From contig NC_086378.1 in assembly GCF_036588685.1 (NCBI RefSeq), forward strand, positions 17,461,578 to 17,525,577: a stretch of 64,000 nt of DNA. Direction: 5' to 3'. A program made the translations under genes and the position numbers. Source of the DNA: Mytilus trossulus (lineage: Eukaryota; Mollusca; Bivalvia; Mytilida; Mytilidae). The notes beneath the pieces were generated by a model. It was given only the letters and a program-made list of their open reading frames with translations, was not told where the DNA came from and did not search any database. Below, piece by piece: positions 12,117 through 24,214 of the stretch. The stretch's first letter is position 1. Each line of letters begins with the position of its first letter.

Positions 12117-13334
12117 AACGAAGTGTTGGATGTTCTTATGTATTTTAATAAGATAGTATGATAAATATAATAGTTTTAAAACAATGAGTCGGTAATTTAT
12201 GGAATATATTTTATTAAATATGTCCGTATACATGATAAACAAAATATAATTTAATTGTATTCTTTCCGCTGATCATGTTGATCTTGTTCTTTAAACATTG
12301 AACCTCACGTAGTACAATTAGTTGAACAATATATAGGCTAGATGGAAAAGAACAGATTAAAATTTAGGGCGCTGGGACTTCGATATTTTAATTTTGAAAT
12401 TATAAATAATTCTTTACAGTAGGTAGAGTTTTGAACAGAAATGGGATATAGAAAAGCATTCACCGAAACGAGTAATGGAAAATAAAATTAAGGATATTTG
12501 CATAATACGAACATATTTAGGTATATGATCAAAATAGGATAAGCACTTGACATGTCGATGACCTTTTTGGTAGCTTTCGTCTATCTTTTACATCTTGATG
12601 TATAGATAAACAAAAATATTTTTACTGATAAAATTAAGATTTTTTATCTTTCTTTTTTGACAGAAAATCGTCAAATTTATCTGACAAAACATCGAAAAGT
12701 TTGCGAATTGCGATTTCTAGAAAACATTATATGTCTATGCTAAAAGTAATTTGTTATTTGATTTTGCCATGTGATTATGGACTTTCCGAATTGATTTTCC
12801 TCTTAGTTCAGTATTTTTGTGATTTTACTTTTTATGATTTTGACTAGATGAAACGATAATTGTAAAAACAAAGGTTTTGTTTATCATTTTTTTTTGTCTA
12901 TTTTCAAATACAATTTTATTATATGATCTTGACACCAGTCTTTTCGATCACGAAGAATTAATATCTGACAGTAAGTCGAGTTCAGTAGTAATCATAAACG
13001 ATAGAAACAGGAAAATATTGATGTATCCCAATTAGGAACATATATATGTGGATAATATTTTGTATGTAGCAATATTTTAGAAGCGACTGCATATTAAGTA
13101 TATGTCTCCTAATTGATACGATATTCCTGGGCTTGTATTTCCTTATCATGACTCCAATTGCTACCCACAAGGGAGCCATTAAACCAAGAATTAGAAGTAA
13201 AAGTTAAATGATAATTTCAAAGATAATAGCGGATATTTTCTAAATGTCGTAAATACAATTCAATCCACTTGTCCGCGAATGTGACCTACCGGATAAGACT
13301 TATTACTGGATTTGTACTATTAGTAACATTTCGA

Positions 13335-13560
13335 AACAACAAATGCCCCACGTGGAGCAAGATCTGTCTTCTCTTCCGGAGCACCTGAGGTCATTGTAAG
13401 CTTTTGCGGGGCTCGTGTTGCTCAGTCTTTAGTTTTCTATGTTACATTTTAAGATTTAATCTTTGTTAATCTATTTGGTTTTTTTTTGCCATGACATTGT
13501 CATTTGATTTTCAAATTATGAGTTTGAATGTCCCGTTGGCATTTGTCGCCTCTCTTATTC
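13335..13560 (+). repeat. PLE-1 3'-end fragment
   Basis: Diverged copy with AATGCCCCACGTGGAGCAAG, CGGAGCACCTGAGGTCA, GGGGCTCGTGTTGCTCAG, and the terminal TGAATGTCCCGTTGGCATTT block. 5'-truncated. Confidence 0.7.
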
Positions 13561-14284
13561 TTAAAAGTGATGGCGATGTGCGTGAACATGTATAGTCAAC
13601 TTTAACGTAAGAAGCACCAATCTCGATAACTTTGTTATCATCAACCTTTAATCAATCAAATACTGACATGAAAGTCGAACGCATACTCTGATATGTATAA
13701 TCTTCATATACAGGTGCTGATGGCAGTGAATGACAAACAAGTTAACATATATAACAAATATATTTTTCATGGAAAAAAAACCAATCATTTGAATTATGTA
13801 AATTTAAGAAAAACTTTTTTTAATTGATTTTGTTCATAATTCGACGAATTGATTGACCTTTTAAGCTTAGTGTTTAATTTAGAAATGCTTACATTATCAG
13901 GATTGTTTAAAGAGGATTTTGATTAAATGTTACTAAGCACATCTTAAGATGTTTGGTATCTACTCATGACTTACGGATCCCCAAGAGCAAGTAGTTTCAC
14001 AGCAACTATAAGGCTCGGTCTTAATGCTGATAAAATAGATGTTAGAAATTTAGAATAAGGTTTATCGGAGCATTTGGCCGACACAACAGAAGAAGGATGT
14101 AAATAATAAAAAAAAACCACCAGAGAAAATGCCAACAGAACATACGAACAGAATGAATACGAATCTAACCAAAAACCTGGGTTATCCGGAAAGTTAAGCA
14201 GATTATGATCTACATGTAATATCCTCTGTGTCGCATTCATTTCGTTGTTCTTGGTAAGTGTACATTCGGTGATAAGGTTAACGC

Positions 14285-14895
14285 AATTGTGGCAACGGCG
14301 ACTGAAACATATCTGTTGATACATAGATATTCCATGTCTTTTAACTAACTCATGAGGGTGGCGTCTGATTAACATTTAAAAGATGTCGTTTAATTGCAAC
14401 GACTCAAACTGATTATTATCTATATTTGTATCTTCTTAATTTTCATCACCTTATTTCTGATAAGTTTTAAATATTCAAATAATTTTTTATCAATAATCAC
14501 TGAAGAAACAATTATTGCTGAAAAGAAAATTCACAAAAATACTGAACTCCGAGGAAAATTCAAAACGGAAAGTCCCTAAGTAAACGTCAAAATCAAATGA
14601 TAAAACACATCAAACGCATGGACAACAACTGTCATATTCCTGACTGAAATGCACATCTAATGCAGAACGATTGGTACCGTTAATGTTATCAATCGATATA
14701 CTAAATTTGAAAATGAGTACCCTATTGTCGCATTAAATTTGGTTCAATAGCTTCCTTGTAAGCATGACAGCTTTTTAAAGGAAACAGATATGTTACGTAA
14801 GCTCTTGAATATCTGGTATACATGCACTTAAGGATATATACCCCATATGCATTTTGCTAGAGAGAAATTGACATGAAAAAAGATGAAATCATCCT
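14285..14895 (-). pseudogene. Degenerate Penelope-like RT C-terminal region, interrupted by other repeats
   Basis: On the minus strand about 14890-14690 reads, with frameshifts, as the GVYIS...LLNQ segment of the RT tail. About 14376-14285 reads HELVKRHGIS-M, equivalent to HELVDRYGIT at 26.7 kb. Between them sit pieces of two other dispersed repeats (about 14540-14690). Not functional. Confidence 0.5.
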
Positions 14896-15897
14896 CTTAA
14901 TTTGATGTTAATTTTTTCTATCGACATACCCTCATTGCCAATTTCTAAATAAAAGATATCATTGAGATATCAGGTAGATTAAATTGTATCTATGGTATCC
15001 TTTATTTCAAGTTCGATTAGAAAGATGCCTTCAATAACGTCACCAATCATTGAATTATTTAGTGACATTATATAATCTATTTATAGTTGTACAGGAATTA
15101 AAGTATACATATAGCTTCCTTTCGTCTTCCCAAGAATATGCTGTATGATCAATGTCTCTTGTGAAAACAAGAGCAACTCGATGGAGACCATGTGTATAGG
15201 GAAGCCGACTGTCTGTTGAAATCCACACACCCAAACGTAATCAAGCATCGGTATGTTGTTAGCTTCTGGTAGTGTTTTGTTTGAATCATAATGTTTTTTC
15301 TTTCATACACAGTATGATGTATACCTTTTTAAAACAAGTAGTTTGTATTTTCATTTTCAATTTGGTCTTTCAACAGTTTTGTTTTAAACACAACTGAATT
15401 CGAAGAGTCTTACGAAGACAGAACAAGTGCCTGGTGTACTACATTATCAGCATGTGTCTTTATTTATGTCCGCATCACGTATTAATCAAAGAATTCAAAT
15501 ATGTGAAATAAATCTTATGTATTTGTTTCATTTATGGTTCGTTTAATGTAAATAACAACCATTAATAATGATAATAAAGGATAATAATAAAGATATTCTG
15601 AAGGTGAAACGTTTAACCTTACAGGACCTTAGTACTTTTTGATTTTCTAATATATGAATTTCTTCGGAACCAATCATCCACCTAAATTAGCCTAACTCGA
15701 ATTTTTATTTAAGTCTTCGTATTTCATAATACCCAATTATGTTTATTCATAATTGAAAAAAAGTTAAATCCATGTGAAAATCATTTTAATGACAGTATAT
15801 ACAACAATGAAATAAGTTACCAGTACAATGAATAAATACTATCAAGTAAATATTTGTCAAGATAGAGATGAGATAGATCTACTACGACACGGCCGTC

Positions 15898-18800
15898 TTA
15901 TGCTTTATTCTTTGATAATTGATTCTGGGGTCCATCATATTTCTCACCTGCAAAAAAGAGAAATTAATTAAGTAACCTACTACTTATAGTCTGTTTAACC
16001 AAAAATGGGTAAATGAAATTTCCTGTATTTTTTTTAGTTTTTGGGACATAAATACTAACATTGGATAGGATTAAAGAAGTGTTTTGATATATCGTTACCG
16101 TTCGAATATCTAACAGTTGAAGACTGTATGCTGTTTTCTAGAGGTCTTTTTGCTATTTATGTCGTTTAGTCGCTATGTCATTGACATATTCTTTATACTT
16201 CTTTATATTCTTGGGTAGTATTCCACAGTTTGCATTGGTGTAGAGTTAGACAACTCACTTGCCAGCATGCAAACGACATTGGTTTTAATAAAAAATATTC
16301 AATCGGACGTTAACTTTACTAACAATGCCTTCTTCTGTATTTAGTAGTATGATGAAGAATCTCACTGGGAAAAAATAGTTTATGATTTGTCGATAATCAA
16401 TTCGATAAAAAATTTCTGAACTACGTTTGTAAATACTACTTATTCTATATCATCTTTAGTAGAATCATACAAATTAAAGCTGTTTGAAAGACCAAATTTG
16501 TTTTTCATTTTTGAAATGATATTGAATTTAACGACATATTGATAAAAGATTCACCCCTTCCTAAAAATACAAGTAGTTCTGGAATTAATCTGTTGTTTAC
16601 AATTTCTTTAACAATAAGATGATAGAGATCACACCATTAAACAATTACTTACCCAACATTTCAGCTAGAATATTAAATCGATCTGACCCAAATAACATTT
16701 CCTTTTCACCATTCACATGGACAATCATTGTTGGTGCCCCAAATGCCTGCATTATAAATATGAATAACGTCAATATGTCTTATTAATAGTCAAATAATCA
16801 TCGGAGAAAAAAGTTTTCAATTGAAATAGTTTTTGAAGTTGTTATAAAAGAGGCGACTAAGTTTAAAAGCGATGTTACATGTAATTGTAGGCAATGTTTT
16901 CGAAGACAAACAATATCTGACAGATACTAAATGCTAATTTCTCTCGAAAATTTATTTGAAAATATAAAAAAAAAATTTAATTTTAACAAAATGAAAATTA
17001 GATAGATATAAAACTTGTAAAAATGGTAATCTGGCATTTTGACCCAATCTAATACTTCTGTCAACAATCAGTGCGCCAGGATCCAAGGATAGAACAATGG
17101 AATGAGATGGTCATGTGGTTTTTCTATCATCGCATAGAGATATTCAATGTAAACTGATTATTTGTACTGATTATTTATACTTATCTTATATAAAGAAATT
17201 TGATACGCTCTATCTTAATTTGTTGTAAACTTTCATTAATCCTAAATCTGTGCAAATTGTTTTGAATACACAAATGTCATATCTTACTGAATTCAATGAT
17301 TGATATTTAAAAAAAGCATTTAAACCAATATTGTTTTTTTTTGTCTGGTAGAAGATCTCTAATGAACACATGTAAGTATAATATAACCCATGAGACTATA
17401 CCTCATCAACCATTGACGCATTCCCTATGCCACAAGCAAATACCTCATCAACCCTTGACGTATAACCTATACCACTAGCAAATACCTCATCAGCCATTGA
17501 CGCATAACATATACCGCTAGAAAATACCTCATCAACCATTGACGCATAACCTATACCACTAGCAAATACATATTCAACCATTAACGCGTCCACTATACCA
17601 ATAGCAAATACCTTATCAATCATTGACGCATAACCTATACCGCTAGCAAATACCTCATCAACCATTGACGCATAACCTATACCACTAGCAAAATCTCATC
17701 AATCATTGACGCATAACATATATCACAAGCAAATACCTCATCAACCATTGACGTATAACCTATACCACTAGCAAATACCTCATCAACCATTGACGCATAA
17801 CCTATATCACTAGCAAAAACCTCATCAATCATTGACGCATAACCTATACCGCTAGCAAACATCTCATCAACCATTGACGCATAACCTATACCGCTAGCAA
17901 ATACCTCATCAACCATTGATGCATAACCATATCGCTAGCAAATACCTCACCAACCATTGACGTATAACCTATCCAAATAATGTATAACATATCCCATAAG
18001 TAAATGCTTCATCAACCATTGACGTATAACCTATCTTGTTAGCCAACGCATCATCAGCAAATTACGTATTCTAGAAATTTACTCCATAATTTCGACATCT
18101 AACAAAACTCCAAAAGCCAATGTATCGCCAGTCTTTTACCTTTCCTACCTCCTTTATTAGCCCGGCAAAGCCTCGTCATCGTTTATACCTTCCCCATAAG
18201 CAAATGTTACATCGGGCGTTTGCCTTGCCCATAAGCCTATGTCTTACCGAACGTATTTCTTTGACAGAGGCCAATGTCTAACCAATCATTTACTTATTAC
18301 CTATAAGCTTAACCGATGCCTCTTCATTTGTATAAGTTTAACCTACCCCCTTAGCCCGTGCTTCATTTGTATAAGTATAACCTACCCTATTAGCCCGTGC
18401 TACATTTTTATAAGTATAACCTACCCCATTAGCCCGTGCTTCATTTGTATAAGTTTAACCTACCCCCTTAGCCCGTGCTTCATTTGTATAAGTATAACAT
18501 ACCCCATTAGCCCGTGCTTCTTTGTATAAGTATAACCTACCCCATTAGCCCGTGCTTCATTTGTATAAGTATAACCTACCCTATTAGCCCGTACTTTATT
18601 TTTATAAGTATAACCTACCCCGTTAGCCCGTGCTTCATTTGTATAAGTATAACCTACCCCATTAGCCCGTGCTTCATTTGTATAAGTATAACCTACCCCA
18701 TTAGCCTGTGCTTCATTTGTATAAGTATAATCTACCCTATTAGCCCGTGCTTCATTTTTATAAGTATAACCTACCCCATTAGCCCGTGCTTCATTTGTAT

Positions 18801-21800
18801 AAGTATAACCTACCCCATTAGCCCGTTCTTCATTTGTATAAGTATAACCTACCCCATTAGCCCGTGCTTCATTTGTATAAGTATAACCTACCCCATTAGC
18901 CCGTGCTTCATTTGTATAAGTATAACCTACCCCATTAGCCCGTGCTTCATTTTTATAAGTATAACCTACCCCATTAGCCCGTGCTACATTTGTATAAGTA
19001 TAACCTACCCAATTAGCCCGTGCTACATTTGTATAAGTATAACCTACCCAATTAGCCCGTGCTTCATTTGTATAAGTATAACCTACCCCATTAGCCCGTG
19101 CTTCATCAGCAAAAGCTTGCAGTCTGTCAGCAACATCTTTGTCTTTTGATCTTTTTAATGCTTTTTTGATGATGTCATCTTTCATTCCTGCCTTCTTTGC
19201 TGCCTGCAAAAACATTATAACTGTAGTCAAATAAATATACAACATTATTACCTTTCCGTTTTTAAAATAATCCTGAAACACCATTTTCTTGCTTAGTGCA
19301 TGGTACGTGTAGAATCCTGTTTAGACTTGGTTCGTTTTTAATCTTTTAATAGACATTTGAGAAAACCTGACATCTTGTTCCCTTTGCATTGTGTTAAATC
19401 TCAGAGCACTAAATTGAAATATATAAATTGCTATTATGAAAGTTACAATTATGAGTACCTTATAAAACTTTAGTCGTACAGTTTGAAAGTTTCCAGTATG
19501 TTAGGCAAAAACGGACAAATCATTGAAAAAACGATAAAAACCAAAAGCAGAGATATGAACAACTCAGATCATCAAAACAACATGGAGTTACTTCATTGAT
19601 AATACTAGTTAGCAATTCCGATTATTACATTTTATTGTGTAAAATTTAAGAAAATACCTGTGTGAAATGTGCATCTTCTGTTATTCCTTCATCCTGAAAG
19701 TAAAACAAACATAAAATATTATCAAGTTTTAAAGGCCTTGATTGCAACAAATGGCAATATATCACGCATTATATATTTCTTTAATGTTGGTTAACTTGAA
19801 ACGTACATGTATATCAGCTTTAAAGCTTTTTGTATTGGAGAAAAAGGAGTTAAAGCCATTAATTCTACTATAGTTAAAACTTAATTAAAAAATCCGATAA
19901 AAGCGTTAAAAGATATATCCGTACTCAGTTGCAATACATTGTTAGGGTTACCCGGTAGTCCTTTGAGAATACTTCTTTTTACAGTATTTCAACCTATCGT
20001 GTGATATTATATATAGTTGGATCTTTTTTCGGTCATACATATTTAGAAAAGGCCTTAAATTTATTTATTTCTGTCTTAACATTCAATATGACTTAACCAA
20101 ATGCGAAGAAATAACCAAAATGAACATTAAATGAATATTGGAAGGTTTTGTAGATTCACACGTTACATTTAATGAATATTTTCTCTTACTCTGCTCCAAA
20201 CTCTCATCCAAAACTGGCGGGAAAGTTCCTCGGTGTATTCTGGGTAATCTATGTCTACTGCTGTTACAAACAACATGGCTGACTTTGAACCTTTTTTAAA
20301 TATCACCTCTTCTGGGTTCTGAAATAAATCTTGATCTTTAATTGACTTGTTTTCTAAATAATCAAAAGAATAAACCCTTATAACTTTTGGAAACTAAAAC
20401 TACTAGTAAATTATAACACAAACAAATAAAATGTTGTATTGTTACATATATTGTATGGAAACTTGAACATAATTGAAAATTGACCTTATGCTTTTTTTGT
20501 GTCGTTGCACATCATTCACGCAAATTCAAGTTTTTTAATAATAAAAAAAAAATTAAAAAAATATGCCTAACAAGAATTTGTTTATACTTCTTCGCCCAGT
20601 GCTCTCTATTCTTACTTTTTTGGCCTATATTTTCTCTATTCATTAGATGTTTTGTTCTTCCCCTTGGTTATCATCATTCTCTTTTCTGTAAAGCCCTTCT
20701 ACTTGTTAGTTATCTATTTGAACCATTATTATTTTAACGTTCAATTTTTTTATAATAAGTTATAAATCAAATATGTATTCCCATTAAATGATTTTGTTTT
20801 ACTTTTACTCACAGAAGGAATTTTCATTGGTATTTGAGTGTGTTTAGCGAGTCTCATTAGATCTTTTCCTATGTATTGCATTTTGATTGGATTAACACCT
20901 GGAGGCTGGTTATCTGCAAAAGTGAAAAAACAATTAGTGATTGTCGAACAAAATTGAAATGTAGACATAAAGAGGTCCTGTCACCATTTGTATTTCTTGG
21001 GACCAATGACTTATCATTCATTGATTGTAATTTATTAAAGTCCAGTGGCAAATATTTCATACATTTTCAGGACAATCTACGGATAATGAAAACAATTAAA
21101 AAAGTAGGTCTATGTATTGTTTTGGGACATGAAATTCAAGTTACGAATATAAATCACTACAAAACAGAAAAAAGTAGCACATTTTGCATTTATGTAAAAA
21201 AATCAAGTGGAAACATAGCGCAAAATGTTAAGCAGGACGGAAAGTGCAAGACCACCACATAGAATTCGAACTGAAAATTATTTTGTATAACCTACATGGC
21301 ATGAATTTATTGAATAGTTTTATAATGCAATTATGTCAATAACTGCTGCGCTATGAGTAGCTTCGGTAGTAACATACAGTTTTTTTGAAAGAATGGCCTA
21401 CTTTTCAATAAATATTGCATATATTGAAACATTTTTGAAACTGACAAGATTTAGGTATTTAATTTTCTGCCTCAAATCACTTTTGTATTTGTTTTGTTTT
21501 GTTCATCATTTTCGACTTTCAGTGAAGCAGTATCGAAATCCAAAACGTCTGTAACCTGCAATTAGATATCATGGATTACACTAAGACTAAAATAAAAGTT
21601 AAGCCCAAATTGTATATCGAATACTTAATTGCTTTTATTTTCGTCGTTTGATCTAAAGGGCAATTCTACAACATCTCCTTTTTTTTTTCTTTTTTTTTTT
21701 TATCATAGTCAGTAGTCAGCAAATAATGCAATAAAGTTATGTGTTTTGAGAGGAATTTTACATTTTACTTCTTCCCAAACCTCTGTTATTACCTGACGCC

Positions 21801-24214
21801 TTCATTATATCACCCAATGAGACCGGTTTCAATTTTAGGTCCATCTTCTTCCATTTAGATACATAACGTTCCAGAATCTATAAGATTAAAAAGAGATCAA
21901 TACTAATAACATTAGATTCAGGCTGATAAATATGCCTCATATATGTTCGATCTTGTGCGAAGTTTATATCAAGCCAGGGGACTGTACTATTCAGTCTACA
22001 TTAGATTACACTATAAGCCGCCCAAACTGTAGACAAGGCGTTCATTATAATACAAAATGAACGAAGCATACTTTTGACCATGTTAGAATTTTTTTATTTA
22101 CAGCTTTGATAGACTGACCGATTAGTTACTTTAAAGGTTTTTAAAGGAAGTGTTTATTGTTGAAGATCGTGGGCACGAATTGATGTTTTTTGTTGATTTT
22201 TGTGTATTGTTTGGTTAATATCCCACTGACGTATGCCCCATATCAGGGATTGATTCAGGATGGTTGAAATCTGGGGCGGGATTCCAAAAATGAAATATAT
22301 ATGAACAACCGTCTAAACGAGTCTAAATTGAAAACTACGTTCAAACCTATTATTGCGTTGGATAAAAACCGCAATTTTTATACGTGTGCATGTCAAACAA
22401 ATTTCGTTGTAGAAGGGTCTAAAAACAGCACAAACAACATTTTCCAAAAGACCAAAAAAGTGAAAAAGTATATTTAAACAAAACGCATTTGACTAACAGG
22501 TCGAACAACTGATGTTCTTTAACCCTGCTGACTGCAATTGACGATTGCCAAATAAAATTGATCACAAGATGTAACAAAATGGATCTGAATATAAATTTAA
22601 TACGTCACAGAAATTTTTTTTTGTTAACTTGTGGCTACGATGTTGTGCCACAAACATTCGGTGTCAATATTTCTTTAGTACACCAGATCTAGATTTCGAC
22701 AATATATGTCACTTCAGTGATGTTAGGGATCGAAACGGTATTTGGAAGGCCATATAATTTACTCTAAATTTAAGATTGACTCTTGAATTTTGAACAACCG
22801 TCTATATATATTTCCAATGTTATGCCTTCTACGACTCCACATCCGCAATCTGAGAACTATAGTTTCAACAGAACTGGCATATATTGTTGTGCATGCAGTT
22901 TCACTTCAAAATAAAGTAAACATTAAAACATTTGTACATTTTTTTAATGTTTTTTTAAATATGTTTTTTTTTATATAACTGATTCTTTTGTCTAAAATGA
23001 AACTTAAACAATTAATTTGAATTTCCCTTGGGTATTTTGTTATCACTCGTGAAGAAAAAAAACATCATTCCAGAGATGCAAATAAACATTATAATCCTTA
23101 CCGCTCAAATAAACATATAAATGTTTTCTTTTAGACACGTGACTTTATGAGACACTAACTATGACTTCGAATTATTGGACACTAACTTGACTTCGAATAT
23201 GAAGTTAGATGTAGGAATAAAAAAATAGCACAGATGTATATATTCATCTATAATACTTTAAAAATGCTATATTATAACGAGTAAGACCGTAAATTTCATA
23301 AGATGTTTTACAGTTACACTTTCGGAAAATTAATTGATACAAAAGAGAGGCAAACGATCGATATCAAAGGGACTTTCAACCAGATAAGTAGGAAAATGAG
23401 AAAGAAAAATATTTAAATTATATTCTAAGTCTTGTATAAAGATGTGTGTTATAAACCAAGTATCTCAGGAAATAACCTTGTATCCAGAAACAACATATAG
23501 TTTGTTTACCATCTACATAGGATCGCTTGTTCATTTCTTTTTTTTGTAAAGTATTAGTCCGCTTTAAGGTCAATAATAAGAACATACAGGTTAACTTCAA
23601 TAATACCTAGTCATGGTTTAAAAAACATTTAAATCCCAAGGTGGTATTATGTTCTAAATTAAAAACTGAAATATGATTTTTTTTTTTAATTATACATTAC
23701 TTAAAATTTATATATATACTGTGTTAAACGTTGTTGCAAGAGACACACTTGATACAAGATCTGATTCATTCCGATTCATTTTGTTTGCTCGATTTTGTTT
23801 GAACCCAATGACATTGCATTTTAGCAATTTCTAGACATCTATGAATAAGTCAAATGTTCAGAAAATCGCCATAATGGTATTAGGAACTCAAATGGTTGGT
23901 GCTCCCCTTTTAATGCCTGACGTTAATATTCTCTTATATGCATAAACCCAAATGTCCAAGGGAGATACATTTTGAAATCCCAACAGAGCTTATAGTAAGG
24001 ATAACTTTCGACTTATAGCTTAGCTTATATTAAGTCGACATGCAGTTATCCTCTGTATTCTCGCAAAATAAAAAAAAATACCATGCAGTCTGACTTTTTC
24101 ACTTTTATGTCACTAAAGCATAAAAAAACCAAAATACTAACTCACCTCAAATCCAAACCAAGAATATGGGGATAGCACATCGTAAAACAATTCTACTGTT
24201 TTCTTGTCCGACAT
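15898..24214 (-). CDS. GSTK1: Glutathione S-transferase kappa, paralogue B (8 exons, with repeated exon-6 splice site)
   Basis: Exons on the minus strand: 24214-24146 (ATG), 21877-21793, 20913-20813, 20318-20190, 19693-19658, 19203-19087, 16746-16653, 15947-15898 (TAA). All are GT/AG and in phase, giving 226 aa, the usual length for the family. Landmarks are MSDKKTVELFYDVLSPYSW (catalytic serine S15, equivalent to human Ser16), SAMLFVTAVD, EYTEELSRQFWMRVWSR, AAKKAGM, AFGAPTMIV (cis-proline P184) and EMLFGSDR. The C-terminus NKA is not a peroxisomal signal. Exon lengths 85, 101, 129, 36, 117, 94 and 50 nt equal those of paralogue A, so the two are a tandem duplication, by eye a little over half identical. 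The oddity is at exon 6. The basic 117-nt form ends DEARANG|GTAGGT at 19087, but this junction begins a 39-bp tandem array in which every unit repeats the donor. Which donor is used cannot be told from sequence alone. Confidence 0.93.
17401..18060. repeat. 42-bp tandem array (about 15 units) in GSTK-B intron 6
   Basis: Plus-strand unit is like CCTCATCAACCATTGACGCA then TAACCTATACC(A/G)CTAGCAAATA. On the minus (gene) strand it reads GATGAGGTATTTGCTAGTGG then TATAGGTTATGCGTCAATGG, i.e. DEVFASGIGYASMV per unit. About 13 regular units lie at 17401-17945. Two further diverged units, one with a short insertion, reach about 18060. The spacing is mostly exactly 42 bp, so the minus strand stays open over long stretches (17396-17665 and 17677-17916). 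Open frame here follows from period and composition and is not proof of coding. Confidence 0.9.
18061..18315. repeat. Degenerate transition between the two tandem arrays
   Basis: Sequence with recurring fragments such as CCCATAAGC, TTTATTAGCCCGGC and CTTATTACCTATAAGCTTAAC that resemble both neighbouring repeat units but keep no fixed period. It is best read as decayed repeat units linking the 42-bp and 39-bp arrays. Confidence 0.55.
18316..19094. repeat. 39-bp tandem array copying the GSTK-B exon 6 end and its splice donor
   Basis: From 18355 to 19094 there are 19 units: 18 of 39 bp, and one of 38 bp near 18520. A partial unit lies before 18355, and the exon itself (from 19095) supplies the founding copy. 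On the gene strand each unit reads GAAGCACGGGCTAATGGG|GTAGGTTA then TACTTATACAAAT, encoding EARANGVGYTYTN. The bar marks the donor that is exon 6's natural end in the first copy. The GT is kept in every unit; some have AATAGG|GTAGGT, AATTGG|GTAGGT or GGGGTATGT. The minus-strand frame stays open for about 14 units until the 38-bp unit shifts it. Confidence 0.95.
22685..22790 (-). repeat. Dispersed repeat with GGCCTTCCAAATACCGTTTC signature
   Basis: On the minus strand this reads AATTCAAGAGTCAATC, then TTATATGGCCTTCCAAATAC, then CGTTTCGATCCCTAACATCA. A plus-strand copy lies at about 30365-30475. It sits in GSTK-B intron 1. Confidence 0.65.

Larger units (their letters stand above)
12117..15897. 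repeat. Spacer between GSTK paralogues: repeats, no gene
   Basis: No exon seen. Contents: a fragment of the GAGGAAAATTCAAAAC dispersed repeat in reverse orientation at about 12755-12850; a PLE-1 3' end at about 13335-13560 (plus); PLE RT remnants on the minus strand at about 14285-14376 (HELVKRHGIS-like, matching the RT C-terminus) and 14690-14890 (GVYIS and RKLLNQ-like); the GAGGAAAATTCAAAAC repeat at 14540-14640; and a degenerate relative of the CpG-core repeat near 15390-15460. The 134-codon minus-strand frame at 13971-14375 is built on the RT remnant and is not a gene. Confidence 0.6.

Noticed and set aside
17396..17916. Minus-strand frames MVDEVFASGIGYAS... as a repeat protein
   Set aside because: Open only because the unit is 42 bp. 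No start context, no splice link to GSTK exons, and indels between units break the frame. Treated as an intronic array.
17401..19094. CRISPR-like array
   Set aside because: Units are contiguous with no unique spacers, and the surroundings are a eukaryotic split gene.
18239..19149. Two long plus-strand open frames of ITYPISPCFICIS-type repeats
   Set aside because: They are the antisense reading of the 39-bp array. A 39-bp period without stops opens frames on both strands. The gene on the minus strand explains the position.
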